A stretch of DNA of 64,000 bases from Stenotrophomonas rhizophila (GCF_001704155.1 NZ_CP016294.1:3469501-3533500), one strand, 5' to 3'. Shown: positions 26,317-35,445, counted from the first letter of the stretch. Numbers and translations: made by a program. Notes: generated from the letters alone by a model not told the origin.

Positions 26317-29241
26317 TCAATACCGCCAGGTGACCGCCAGGCGCATGATCCGGCCCGGGGCCGGCATGACACCCAGCGCCAGCGGGTCGAGGTAGTAGCG
26401 GTCGGTCAGGTTGTCCACGTTGAAGTCGACCGCCAGCTGCTCGCTGGCCTGCCAGCTGGCGAACACGTCCACGATGGTCGCCGGCTGGTACAGCTGCTGG
26501 ATCGCCGACAGGCCCACGTTCCATTCCTTGTCCAGTTTGCTGATCGGACCGCTGTTGTGGATCACGCGGGTACCGAAGCTCAGCCGCTGGTCCAGCAGCC
26601 GTGACCCCAGCGTCAGGTTGACCGTGTAGCGCGGCGGATTCTGGGTGTTGCTGTAGGACCCCTCGAACCCACCGTCGACGCAGTCCGGCGTGTTGGCCAG
26701 TTCTTCGTTCTTTCGCTGCACGCCGTATGCGCGGCGCTCGGCGGCGATGTCCGGGGCGCAGGTCTTGGCTTCGAAGTAGTAGTGCGCCGACAGATCGGCG
26801 AACACCTTGCCGGCGTCATAGCTGGACTGGAACTCCAGGCCGGACACCTTGAAGCGGTCGATGTTGCGGATATAGCCGGCCGACAGCGTGCGGTAGTCGC
26901 GCGTGATCAGGTCGTCGATGCGGGTGTTGAAGTAGGCCAGCTTGAACGCGGCCTGGTCGCCTTCGGCAAACAGATCATGGCGCACGGTGCTGGCGCCCAC
27001 TTCCCAGGTGCCCGCGCGCTCGGGCTTGAGTTCGCCGCCCACCGGCTTGGCCGCGGTGAACAGGCCCAGGGTGCTTTCGAACAGGCTGGGCAGCTTCACG
27101 CCTTCGGCGTACTTGAGGTAGACCAGGGTGTCTTCATCGGCGTGCCAGGTGACGCTGGCGGTGGGCATGAACGCGTTGTCGGTGCGGCGGATCGGCTGCG
27201 ACCAGGTCCAACTGGTGGGCACCACCAGGTCTTCGGTGGCGGTGACATCGTGGAAGTTCCAGCCGGTGATGTCGGCCACTGTGCCCTTCTTGTACGGCGA
27301 AGCCAGCAGCGAGGCCTCGGTGAACTGGCCGTTCGCATCCGGGTACCAGTTGAGCATGGCGATCCGCTGCGCGCGCCAGGCCGGCAGCGCCGGGTTGCCG
27401 TTGAGCAGCTGGGTATAGCGGTACTGGCCGATCACTTCCTCGGTTTCCGGCGTGGCCAGGCGGTTGCGGTCGTGGATGCTGACGCGGTTGAAGCGGCCAC
27501 CCACCAGGATGTCCCAGCGCTCGCCCGGCTGCCATTTCATCGAGGCCACCGCGCTGTATTCCCTGCGCGTGGCATTGCGCAGGAAGCGGTTGTTGACCAG
27601 GTCGTCGTGCATGATCGGCGCGCTGTCGCCCGGGCCCACGTCTTCATCGCTGAAGGACAGCCCGTAGTCGAAGGTGAACAGGCCGGCGCTGTCGGTAGTC
27701 ATCACCGTGGTGTTGGACACGTCCAGGCCGAACCGCGTCTGGCTCATGTCGTTGCGATAGGCATCCTTGTAACCGGGGTCGGTGTTGAAGGTCGGGCCGT
27801 CATACCATTCGGTGCGGCGGTCGAAGTACCACGGGGTGATGCCGGTCAGGCCGTTGTACATCAGGCTGTCGGCCTGGGTGTACCAGAGGTTGGCCTTCAG
27901 GTCGACGATGTCGTTGCCCGGGTTGAAGCGGTAGCGCAGATTGTAGGCATCCAGGTCCACGCTGCCCGGCTCCCACTGCGGCACGCGGTCGCGGTCCACG
28001 CGGATGATCTGCGAGGCCATGATTTCGCCCTGGCGGCCGCTGTAGTGGCGGTAGCCGGCCTCCAGCGTCTGCACGTCATCGATCCGCCAGGTGCCCTTGA
28101 GCAGCACCGAGTTGGACTTGGACGAGGTGTTGAACACTTCGGTGTTGGGCGGGTTCAACGGTGCCAGGGTGCGCCGGGTCTGCGGGAAATCGTCGTAGCC
28201 GTGCTTGCCCGAGTAGTAGTTGCCGGTATCGCGCCAGGCGTAAGCCGCCACCAGGTCAAAACTTTCCCAGTGCTTGCCGCCGGCGATGTTGAAGAACTGC
28301 CCGCCGAGGCTGCTGCGGTCGGTACCGGGGGTGCCGTTGTAGGCGGGAAGGTCACGCGCGCTGCCGTTGGAGATGCCGCTGCGCACGCGCAGGCCGGCGT
28401 CCTGGCCGTCGCGCAGCACATCGCCGATGTTCAGCGTTTCCATTTCCACCACGCCGCCGATGCCGCCCGACGCATTGGCGCCCAGGCTGGGGCCCTTGGT
28501 CACGGTGAGGCTGGAAATCAGGTCCGGGTCGAGGTAAGTGCGCTGCGACTGGCCGGCATAGCCGCGGTAGGTGTCCATGGTGGACTGCCCGCCGTCGATG
28601 ATCACCGGGATGCGGCTCTGGCCCTGGATGCCACGGATGTTGAGGTCCAACGCGTTGGCCGTGCGCGGATCGCCGGCGGTCACGCCGACCACGCCCTTGA
28701 CGATGTCGGCGGTGGAGGTGCCACGGAAGCGCTCGAGGGTGGTCCGTGGCACATACACGCTCGACCCGCTGCTGCGGTACTGCTCAAGCGCACGCTCGGT
28801 GGTGCCTTCGGCGCTGGCCTGGTCACCGGCCACGCGCAGGGGCGCGGTGTGGATCACGCCATCCTCGCCCTGGCCGCGCGGCGCGCGTTCCAGGGTGACC
28901 GCGCCCGGCCCCAGCGCGCGCGGCGCCAGGCCGCTGCCCTGCAGCAGCCGCGCCAGTGCGGCCTGCGCGTCCAGCGCGCCGTATACCGCAGTGGAGGTGG
29001 CACCGTTGGCGAGTGCGGCCGGGTAGGCCACCTGCACACCGGACTGGCGCATGTAGCTGCGCAGCGCATCGGCCAGCGGTTGGGCGGGGATATCGAACGG
29101 GTGGGCGGCGGCCAGTGGAGCGGTGTCGCCGGACTGGGCCAGTACCGGCAACGCGGTGGCCGAGGCCAGGCCGGCAGCCAACAACGCGGTGCACAGGCGG
29201 GACGGGCGCAGCATCGGCGCCGGTCGGGAAATGGGAAGCAT
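26317..29241 (-). CDS. TonB-dependent haem receptor with signalling domain
   Basis: An outer-membrane transporter of 974 aa. A signal peptide (LCTALLAAGLASATALPVLAQ) is followed by an STN domain at about 45-120 (HPFDIPAQPLADALRSYMRQSGVQVAY), the periplasmic module that talks to a FecR regulator. The plug (about 160-280: VVGVTAGDPRTANALDLNIRGIQG, TVTKGPSLG) and a 22-strand barrel ending LAVTWRY follow. Plug and barrel resemble HasR/haemoglobin-type receptors. With FecR and sigma upstream and hemO downstream, the ligand is most likely haem. The start at 29241 fits the signal peptide. Confidence 0.88.
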   Translation of the reverse strand: MLPISRPAPMLRPSRLCTALLAAGLASATALPVLAQSGDTAPLAAAHPFDIPAQPLADALRSYMRQSGVQVAYPAALANGATSTAVYGALDAQAALARLLQGSGLAPRALGPGAVTLERAPRGQGEDGVIHTAPLRVAGDQASAEGTTERALEQYRSSGSSVYVPRTTLERFRGTSTADIVKGVVGVTAGDPRTANALDLNIRGIQGQSRIPVIIDGGQSTMDTYRGYAGQSQRTYLDPDLISSLTVTKGPSLGANASGGIGGVVEMETLNIGDVLRDGQDAGLRVRSGISNGSARDLPAYNGTPGTDRSSLGGQFFNIAGGKHWESFDLVAAYAWRDTGNYYSGKHGYDDFPQTRRTLAPLNPPNTEVFNTSSKSNSVLLKGTWRIDDVQTLEAGYRHYSGRQGEIMASQIIRVDRDRVPQWEPGSVDLDAYNLRYRFNPGNDIVDLKANLWYTQADSLMYNGLTGITPWYFDRRTEWYDGPTFNTDPGYKDAYRNDMSQTRFGLDVSNTTVMTTDSAGLFTFDYGLSFSDEDVGPGDSAPIMHDDLVNNRFLRNATRREYSAVASMKWQPGERWDILVGGRFNRVSIHDRNRLATPETEEVIGQYRYTQLLNGNPALPAWRAQRIAMLNWYPDANGQFTEASLLASPYKKGTVADITGWNFHDVTATEDLVVPTSWTWSQPIRRTDNAFMPTASVTWHADEDTLVYLKYAEGVKLPSLFESTLGLFTAAKPVGGELKPERAGTWEVGASTVRHDLFAEGDQAAFKLAYFNTRIDDLITRDYRTLSAGYIRNIDRFKVSGLEFQSSYDAGKVFADLSAHYYFEAKTCAPDIAAERRAYGVQRKNEELANTPDCVDGGFEGSYSNTQNPPRYTVNLTLGSRLLDQRLSFGTRVIHNSGPISKLDKEWNVGLSAIQQLYQPATIVDVFASWQASEQLAVDFNVDNLTDRYYLDPLALGVMPAPGRIMRLAVTWRY

Positions 29242-29375
29242 GTTGAAACCTGTTGAGAGGCGATGCCGCGAAAGCACGGCTTCCCCGCACGCGGTGCGGG
29301 CGCTGCGACGTACGTGGCGGCGGCGGGTACGTTCGGGGGTAAGACGTGCGGGGCGATCCCTTCCCCAAGGCGCAT

Positions 29376-30338
29376 TCAGCGCGCGGGGGTGGCGCTCACG
29401 ATCGCCACGCCCATCGGCAGGCGGGTGATGCGCAGCCCGGCCGACATCGCCAGCGCATCCAGCGCCTGCTCGGGCTGGTCTACGCGCAGTGCGGCGTTGA
29501 CGGCGGGCAGCGACGACAGGTCGCCGCGCACGAACGTGGGGCCTTGGCGATAGCGCGCAATCTGCGCGACCGCATCGGCCACGCCGCTGACATCGAGCAG
29601 CAGCTCGCCGTCGCGCCATGCGGCAATGCGGTCGGGGGCCAGGTCGTCATGGCGCACCACCCGGCCGCCAGGCGCAAAGCCGGCGCGCTGGCCAGCCAGC
29701 AGGTAGGTCCAGCCGCCGTTGGGCGAGGCCGCGACGCGGACCTGGCCCTGCGAGACTTCCGCTTCCACTCCCTGCGGGGTGCTGGCCACCGCGAACGCCG
29801 TGGCGATGTCCTCCACCACACCGTCCTGTGCGGTCACCTGGAACGGCTGCGCGCGCCCGGGCGCAACTTCGAACCAGGCGCGCCCGCGCAGCAGGCGGAT
29901 GCTGCGGCGCTGGTCGTCATAGTCCACGGCAATCGCCGAATCGGCATCGAGCACCGCGCGGCTGCCATCGGGCAGGGCGAGCGTGACCACTTCGTGGCTG
30001 CTGCGGTAATCGGCACGCAGGCGCAACCAGGCTTCGGGTGACACCCACACCAGCGCCAGCGCGGCGGCAGCGGCCAGCACCAGACGGGGAACGCGACGAC
30101 GGCGGACATGCGGACGCTTCGCCGCCGCCGGCGGCTGCGCCACGGCCTGCCACAGCTGGCGCTCGTATTCGAACGCGCGGCGGTGCCCGGGCAGGCTGAG
30201 CCAGTGTTCGAAGGCCTGCATGCGCGGCGCGTCCACGGCGCCGGAGGCCAGCCACGTGATCCACGCCTGTGCCTGTTCGGCAAGCAGGTCGGGCGAGGTG
30301 GGCGCGGTCGGGTCGGTAGGCAGGTCGTGCGGGCTCAT
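29376..30338 (-). CDS. FecR-type anti-sigma regulator
   Basis: A 320-aa inner-membrane protein. The N-terminal cytoplasmic domain (AQAWITWLASGAVDAPRMQAFEHWLSLPGHRRAFEYERQLW, DUF4880) binds the sigma factor. One membrane helix lies near 85-105 (RLVLAAAAALALVWV). The periplasmic FecR domain contains LPDGSRAVLDADSAIAVDYDDQRRSIRLLRGRAWFEV. It passes the signal from the STN domain of the TonB receptor to the ECF sigma. The start at 30338 is chosen because the longer frame overlaps the sigma gene. Confidence 0.92.
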   Translation of the reverse strand: MSPHDLPTDPTAPTSPDLLAEQAQAWITWLASGAVDAPRMQAFEHWLSLPGHRRAFEYERQLWQAVAQPPAAAKRPHVRRRRVPRLVLAAAAALALVWVSPEAWLRLRADYRSSHEVVTLALPDGSRAVLDADSAIAVDYDDQRRSIRLLRGRAWFEVAPGRAQPFQVTAQDGVVEDIATAFAVASTPQGVEAEVSQGQVRVAASPNGGWTYLLAGQRAGFAPGGRVVRHDDLAPDRIAAWRDGELLLDVSGVADAVAQIARYRQGPTFVRGDLSSLPAVNAALRVDQPEQALDALAMSAGLRITRLPMGVAIVSATPAR

Positions 30339-30414
30339 GGCTGGCAAGGGTGCGAAGGGCAGCGCCGATACCATCAAGACGTGTGGGAACGGCACTTCCC
30401 CAAGCCCCCGCGCC

Positions 30415-30915
30415 TCACCGCCCGCTGCGCGCCCATGCCAGCCGCTGCAGCGCAGCGCGTACATGGTTTTCCACGGTCGTGACCGACACGCCACGGCGCC
30501 GGGCAATCTCCGCCTGGGTCAGCCCCTGCAACCGGTTGAGGCGGAAGATCGTACGTGTCGGTTCGGGAAGGTGGTCGGCGGCGGCGAGCACGCGCTGCAG
30601 CTCGTCCTGGGCCATGGCCTGTTCTTCCGTGGACAGCACTTCATCCGGCCCCCACAGGTAGTGGTCGGCCAACAGCCGCATCTGGCGGCTGCGTTCCCGG
30701 CCCTGGTCGGTGGCCAGGTTGGTGGCCAGACGGTACAGATAGGCCCGCGGGTTGTCGATGGTCACCCCGGCATCCACCCCGCGCGCCTTGAACCAGATGG
30801 CCTGGATCACGTCTTCGGCACTGCCGTCGCTGCCCAGTATCCGCTGCACCCGACGCAGCAGCGCCGGGCGTTCGCGGATCAACAGGTCGGTCAGGGTGGA
30901 TGCGTTGGAGGACAT
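30415..30915 (-). CDS. ECF sigma factor, FecI type
   Basis: A 166-aa sigma factor of the iron/cell-surface-signalling class. Region 2: LLRRVQRILGSDGSAEDVIQAIWFKARG and NPRAYLYRLATNLATDQGRER. Region 4: LPEPTRTIFRLNRLQGLTQAEIARRRGVSVTTVENHVRAALQRL with its helix-turn-helix. It is the first gene of the sigma-fecR gene pair, followed by the receptor. It presumably directs transcription of the receptor gene once the haem signal releases it. Confidence 0.94.
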   Translation of the reverse strand: MSSNASTLTDLLIRERPALLRRVQRILGSDGSAEDVIQAIWFKARGVDAGVTIDNPRAYLYRLATNLATDQGRERSRQMRLLADHYLWGPDEVLSTEEQAMAQDELQRVLAAADHLPEPTRTIFRLNRLQGLTQAEIARRRGVSVTTVENHVRAALQRLAWARSGR

Positions 30916-30951
30916 GCAGAGGGGGCCCGGGGCGGCGGCATATTACCCCTC

Positions 30952-30967
30952 AAATGAGAATGAGTCA
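30952..30967 (-). promoter_or_regulatory. Candidate Fur box of the sigma/fecR unit
   Basis: AAATGAGAATGAGTCA matches the core of a Fur box at about 10 of 16 positions, 37-52 nt upstream of the sigma start. Iron repression of such operons is usual. The match is by eye and imperfect. Confidence 0.4.
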
Positions 30968-30969
30968 CG

Positions 30970-31638
30970 TTAAGCGCGCGGCCGGCGCACCGCCCGCACC
31001 TTGCCGCTGCGCCCGCCGCCGGCGTAGAACAGGCCCGCACCATCGGCCTCCAGCCCGCTGACATGCATGCCCTCGGGCATGCGCAGCTGCTCCAGCACCT
31101 GCCCACTGTGGGCATCCACGTGGCGGATGTCGCTGCGCTCGCCATCGTCGGTGCCATGCCACAGCTGGCCGTCGACCCAGGTCACGCCGGTGACGAAGCG
31201 GTCTGATTCGATCGTGCGCAGCACCTCGCCCGTGGCCGGATCCACCTGGTGGATGCGGCGTTCGCGGTATTGCCCCACCCACAGGCTGCCTTCGGCCCAG
31301 GCCATGCCCGAATCGGTGCCGCCGCCGGGCGCGGGAATCGAGGCCAGCACCTGGCCGGTCTGCAGGTCGATCCTGTCGATGCGCGCTTCGGCGATCTGGT
31401 ACAGGTGGGTACCGTCGAACGCGGTGCCCGCATCGCAGGGCACGGCCAGCGTGCGTACCGGGGTGCCGCTGTCCGGGTCGAACGCAAGCAGCGCCGGGCC
31501 GGTGGCGGCCCAGACATGGCGGCCATCGAAGCTGACCCCGTGGATGCAGTCGGCGCCGTCAAAGGGACCATATTCGCGGGCCACCTCGGCGTCGTGCACG
31601 CGCGGGGCAGCGGCGGGGTTCAGCGTTCCAGCGTTCAT
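30970..31638 (-). CDS. Cytoplasmic beta-propeller protein, glutamine-cyclotransferase-like
   Basis: A 222-aa protein with no signal peptide. It shows about five imperfect blade repeats with a shared pattern of the form D-x-x-T-G-x-V-L-x-x-I (FDPDSGTPVRTL, IDLQTGQVLASI, VDPATGEVLRTI, VDAHSGQVLEQL), each followed by a WaEG/fDGrhvW strand. It resembles streptogramin-lyase/YncE or glutamine-cyclotransferase type propellers. The enzyme activity is unknown. It lies 44 nt downstream of a two-HTH regulator and is probably cotranscribed with it. Confidence 0.7.
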   Translation of the reverse strand: MNAGTLNPAAAPRVHDAEVAREYGPFDGADCIHGVSFDGRHVWAATGPALLAFDPDSGTPVRTLAVPCDAGTAFDGTHLYQIAEARIDRIDLQTGQVLASIPAPGGGTDSGMAWAEGSLWVGQYRERRIHQVDPATGEVLRTIESDRFVTGVTWVDGQLWHGTDDGERSDIRHVDAHSGQVLEQLRMPEGMHVSGLEADGAGLFYAGGGRSGKVRAVRRPRA

Positions 31639-31682
31639 TTCAGCATCTCCTGGCACATCGGAAGGGGTGCCTGGCCACCACC

Positions 31683-32906
31683 CTAGTCGCCCGGCAGCGC
31701 GGCCGGGAGTAACAAGATCGTCGTGAATCCGGACAGCGGCAAGGCCCACCAGCGCTGCGTGCGCCCGCGCCCGGTCGCGCGTGCCTGGCCGGTGCTTTCC
31801 AGTGCCGCCAACGCGCGCTGCACCGTGCGCTGGCTGGCGCCCAGCGCCAAGGCCAGTGCCGAACTGGACCAGGCCGCCCCATCGGCCAGCAATGCGGCAA
31901 CGGCGCCCTGCTCGCCTTCGATCGGTGGCGCCAGCACCACCACAGCGATGCCGGGCGCGGCTATCAGCCGGTAGCCGTTGGCGGTCGCTTCCACCGACAG
32001 CAGTCCCTTCACCGCAGCGCGGACGCGCCCCATTTCCACCCGGAGCCGCGCGCGGTGGCTGTCGTCGCCATTACGAGTGCGGAACACCTCGGCAATCAAC
32101 ACGTCGCGGTCTACATCCCCCGGCCACGCCTGGCCGACGGCACGCAGCAGCGCAAACAGCAGCGGCCGGCGCGCCAGTGACCGCCAGCGCCCTCCCAGCC
32201 ACACGCCGCGCCGGCAGCCATCCACCACACAGGCCGTTGAGGCCAGCAGGTCCTGCACGGCCTGGAGATCCAGCAGGCGGTCAGCGGCCTCCCGGGCCAC
32301 CCGGCGTGCCGCCGGCTGGGCCAGATGGCGGCGGGCCTGCACGACCTCTGCGTGCAGGGCGCCGATGCCCGACGCCTGCGCGGCGGCCGCAGCCGCCTCC
32401 AGCGCCGCCGTCGCCTGCGACACCCGCAACGCGCGCGCCGCCAAGGCCGCTTCGGCCAGCCCGGCCATGGCGGCCAGGGCGGGCGTCAGCGCCCTGCCCT
32501 GCACCTTCGCCAAGGCCGATTCGGCCTCCTGCCGACGCCCGAGCAACAGCCAGCGGCGGGCCAGGATCAACCAGGCCTGCAGCGCATTGTGCGGATCGCC
32601 GCGCTCCTCCAACGCATGGGCGGCGGCTAGCAGCGGCGCGGGGGTACCGGCAAGATCCCGCAGCGCCAGCCCCACTTCCGCCTCCGCCACCACACAGCGC
32701 GCCCGGGCCAGCACCTCATCGGCGCCAAAGCCGCGGTGGGCCAGCCGCAGCAGTTCCCGGGCCCGCTGCAGCTCGCCCAGCTGGGCCATGGCCACGCCGC
32801 GCAGCGCCAGTGCCGGCGGGTCGCTGCGCAGGGCCACATGGCCCAGTGCGGTCAGTACGTCGCCAGCGGCAAGGGCACGTGCGGCGGCGGCGAGCAGGGA
32901 GTCCAT
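31683..32906 (-). CDS. Transcriptional regulator with TPR-like and two HTH domains
   Basis: A 407-aa predicted regulator. The first about 190 residues are Ala-rich helices of TPR type. Residues about 215-310 look like an OmpR/BTAD-like winged helix (RPLLFALLRAVGQAWPGDVDRDVLIAEVF ... ARLRVEMGRVRAAVKGLLSVEATANGYRL). Residues about 330-395 are a second small winged helix (WSSSALALALGASQRTVQRALAALESTGQARATGRGRTQRWW). No membrane segment. The target and signal are unknown; the adjacent propeller gene is the obvious candidate target. Confidence 0.75.
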   Translation of the reverse strand: MDSLLAAAARALAAGDVLTALGHVALRSDPPALALRGVAMAQLGELQRARELLRLAHRGFGADEVLARARCVVAEAEVGLALRDLAGTPAPLLAAAHALEERGDPHNALQAWLILARRWLLLGRRQEAESALAKVQGRALTPALAAMAGLAEAALAARALRVSQATAALEAAAAAAQASGIGALHAEVVQARRHLAQPAARRVAREAADRLLDLQAVQDLLASTACVVDGCRRGVWLGGRWRSLARRPLLFALLRAVGQAWPGDVDRDVLIAEVFRTRNGDDSHRARLRVEMGRVRAAVKGLLSVEATANGYRLIAAPGIAVVVLAPPIEGEQGAVAALLADGAAWSSSALALALGASQRTVQRALAALESTGQARATGRGRTQRWWALPLSGFTTILLLPAALPGD

Positions 32907-32915
32907 GCGAGCAGG

Positions 32916-33431
32916 CTAGCGCAGGCAGTCTCCCAGTGCCTCGAACACGGTTTTTCCCGTGGCGGGCAGCCGCTGGAACAACGGCTGCGGTCCGTCCAGT
33001 GCCGCCAGCAATGCCGCCACGGTGGTGCCGCCGCCGGTCGGGAAGTGGCACAGCCAGGTGGGCTGCTGCCGCTGCAGGGCGCCGGTCGCCGGGTCCACCT
33101 GCAGCTCGCTTGCAGCGAAGGCCCAGCCGCAGACATTGACCCTGCCCGTGGCCCGTTCGACCGAGCAGCGCAGTTTCAGCGGCTGGTAATCGGTGTACTC
33201 GCCTTCGCAGAAGGTATCGGGGCAGACATCGTCGAAGCCGGCTTCAAGACGATGGCGCAGGTCGCGGAAGGCGGACCAGTTCGCCTGCGGCGTGGGGTAA
33301 TCGACCAGATCGACGTGCAGGGGCGCAGCGGGCGGCGGGCTGGCGGCGGCCGGGCCGGCAACGGCCAGCGCCAGCAGGATCAACGCGGCCAAGGCGTTGC
33401 AGGGGTGGCGGGAAGGCAGTGGAAGGGTCAT
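32916..33431 (-). CDS. Hypothetical secreted protein
   Basis: Not recognised. 171 aa with a Sec signal peptide (NALAALILLALAVAGPAAAS, cleavage near 32-34). The mature part has six Cys (VCPDTFCEGEY, LRCSVER, NVCGWAF, WLCHF, GDCLR), implying disulfides. No known motif. Its stop lies 9 nt upstream of the regulator start, so the two are probably in one transcript. Confidence 0.7.
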   Translation of the reverse strand: MTLPLPSRHPCNALAALILLALAVAGPAAASPPPAAPLHVDLVDYPTPQANWSAFRDLRHRLEAGFDDVCPDTFCEGEYTDYQPLKLRCSVERATGRVNVCGWAFAASELQVDPATGALQRQQPTWLCHFPTGGGTTVAALLAALDGPQPLFQRLPATGKTVFEALGDCLR

Positions 33432-33616
33432 GGGCGTGCTCCGTGAAGGGACCTCCACCGTGCGCCTGCCCAGGTCCGGGCGGGATCAGCCGGGTGCGCT
33501 GGTTGCGGTCGGCGATCGCCACTGCGGCGGGTCGGATAGTCCCCACCCTGCACGTTGGCCGGCAAAGGCATAAAATGGGAGGTCTTATCGCGCCATCCCC
33601 CCTCTCGGAGCACACC

Positions 33617-34153
33617 ATGGGTCTGGAACTCGTCTCGCCCGGCAAGAACCCGCCGGAAGAAATCAACGTCATCATCGAGATCCCGAAGGACTCGGAGCCG
33701 GTCAAGTACGAAGTGGACAAGGAAACCGGCGCGATCTTCGTCGACCGCATCCTCTCCACCCCGATGCGCTACCCCTGCAACTACGGCTACGTGCCGAGCA
33801 CCCTGTGCGGCGACGGCGATCCGGCCGACGTGCTGGTCGTGCTGCCGCTGCCGCTGGTCCCGGGTTCGGTGGTGCGCTGCCGTCCGGTGGGCGTGCTGAA
33901 GATGAGCGACGAAGCCGGCGGCGACGAGAAGATCCTGGCGGTGCCGATCTCCAAGGTGTTCAGCGGCTACGCGCACGTGGAAGACATCGAGCAGGTGTCC
34001 AAGCACTGGCTGGAGCGCATCGGCCACTTCTTCGAGCACTACAAGGACCTGGAGAAGGGCAAGTGGGTCAAGCTGGATGGCTGGGGCGGCGCCGCCGAAG
34101 CCAAGCAGATCCTGGTTGAAGCGCACCAGCGCTACCTGTCCAGCAACAGCTGA
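33617..34153 (+). CDS. ppa: Inorganic pyrophosphatase
   Basis: A soluble family I pyrophosphatase hydrolysing PPi to phosphate. 178 aa, like E. coli Ppa (176). Conserved: IEIPKDSEPVKYEVDKETG, RYPCNYGYVPSTLCGDGDPADVLVVLP with the metal-binding Asp residues, VGVLKMSDEAGGDEKILAVP and HFFEHYKDLEKGKWVKLDGW. A 9-bp hairpin with no U tract (34168-34190) follows and may end the transcript. It competes for PPi with the PPi-phosphofructokinase and H+-pyrophosphatase encoded in the window. Confidence 0.97.
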   Translation: MGLELVSPGKNPPEEINVIIEIPKDSEPVKYEVDKETGAIFVDRILSTPMRYPCNYGYVPSTLCGDGDPADVLVVLPLPLVPGSVVRCRPVGVLKMSDEAGGDEKILAVPISKVFSGYAHVEDIEQVSKHWLERIGHFFEHYKDLEKGKWVKLDGWGGAAEAKQILVEAHQRYLSSNS

Positions 34154-34305
34154 GGCTGAAAGACCCTGCTCCGGCGCTGGTCGCCGGAGCGATGGGCATC
34201 ACGTTTTTACAATGCGGCACATCACTGTTTGCGCCGGATTGGGTACATTGCGACTTCTACACCGTCCACGGTGGGGTTCACCGTGGTCACCCAGGGGATT
34301 GTGTC

Positions 34306-35427
34306 GTGCGTATTCTGCTAGTTGGGGACGAAGCCAGCCTGTCGGCTGAGCTGATGGATTTCATTGCCGATCTTGGGGAAGAGTGGCAGCCCTTGCGGGC
34401 ACCCGATGGCCAGACGGCCATGAACATGGTGGCGTCCACGCCGGTGGATGCGGTGATCGCCTGCCCCTCCCTGCCCGATCTCAACGCCACCACGCTGCTG
34501 GGCCAGATCCGGACGCTGCGTCCGGAGACGATCCGCATCGCGCTGGTCGATGCGGCCCAGGGCAACCGCCCGCCGCCGGCACGCCTGATCGGCGTTGCCC
34601 ACCGTTTCCTGCCGCTGCCGCTGGCACCGGAAGTGCTGCTTGAAGCGCTCACCAGCCTGGAAGAGCTGCGCGAGCTGCTCGACAGCGCGCGCCTGCGCAG
34701 CGCCATCGGCCGCATCGAGAAGCTGCCCTCGCCGCCGCACCTGTACCTGAGCCTGACCCAGGCGCTGGAGCACGACGACGACACCGACACGGCAGATGTC
34801 TCCAAGCTGGTGTCGGCCGATCCGGCGATCGCGGCCAAGGTGCTGCAGCTGTCCAACTCGGCCTTCTTCAACAGCGGCCGCACCATTTCCGACCTACGCA
34901 CCGCCGTGACCCGCCTGGGCCTGTCGACCCTGCGCGACCTGGTGCTGGCCAGCGAGGTGTTCTCGGCTTCGCCGCTGTCCAGCGGTGAACGCAACGCGCT
35001 GCAGCAGCGCGCGCTGCTCGCTTCGCGACTGGCCGCCAAGCTCCTGCCCGATTCCAGTGCCGAACTGGGCGCGACCGCCGCACTGTTGGCCGATATCGGC
35101 CTGCTGCTGCCCGGCGTGCGCAACGAGCGCAATGAGCCGGCCGACGACGCCGACCCGCGCCCGGGCCACAGCGAAGCCGGTGCCTACCTGCTGGGGCTGT
35201 GGGGCCTGCCGATGCCGATCATCGAGGCGGTGGCCTTCCACCTGCAGCCGCAGCGTTCCAACACGCGCAGCTTCTGGGTGACCGGTGCGGTGCACGTGGC
35301 GCTGGCGCTGGTCAACGGCGACCCGGTGGACGAGGACTACCTGCAGCGCGCGGGCGTGCTGGCCAAGCTGCCGCAGTGGCGGGACCATGCCAATGGGTTG
35401 ATGGGGTTGGCTACGGCCGACGCTTGA
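34306..35427 (+). CDS. HDOD domain protein with receiver-like N-terminus
   Basis: A 373-aa putative signalling protein. The start GTG at 34306 (VRILLVGDEASL), behind AGGGGA, is preferred because the frame upstream is non-conserved. Residues 1-120 look like a response-regulator receiver fold (VRILLVGDEAS, PDLNATTLLGQIRTLRP, IALVDAAQGN). Residues about 140-330 are an HDOD domain (SPPHLYLSLTQALEHDDDTDTADVSKLVSADPAIAAKVLQLSNSAFF, GATAALLADIGLLLPG). HDOD proteins often act in motility or c-di-GMP-linked signalling; no partner is adjacent. Confidence 0.8.
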   Translation: MRILLVGDEASLSAELMDFIADLGEEWQPLRAPDGQTAMNMVASTPVDAVIACPSLPDLNATTLLGQIRTLRPETIRIALVDAAQGNRPPPARLIGVAHRFLPLPLAPEVLLEALTSLEELRELLDSARLRSAIGRIEKLPSPPHLYLSLTQALEHDDDTDTADVSKLVSADPAIAAKVLQLSNSAFFNSGRTISDLRTAVTRLGLSTLRDLVLASEVFSASPLSSGERNALQQRALLASRLAAKLLPDSSAELGATAALLADIGLLLPGVRNERNEPADDADPRPGHSEAGAYLLGLWGLPMPIIEAVAFHLQPQRSNTRSFWVTGAVHVALALVNGDPVDEDYLQRAGVLAKLPQWRDHANGLMGLATADA

Positions 35428-35445
35428 TGCTTCAAGCGTAGATCA

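Noticed and set aside
26782..29256. 824-codon plus-strand ORF opposite the TonB haem receptor
   Set aside because: Antisense artefact; it has no domain, and the minus strand encodes a complete receptor.
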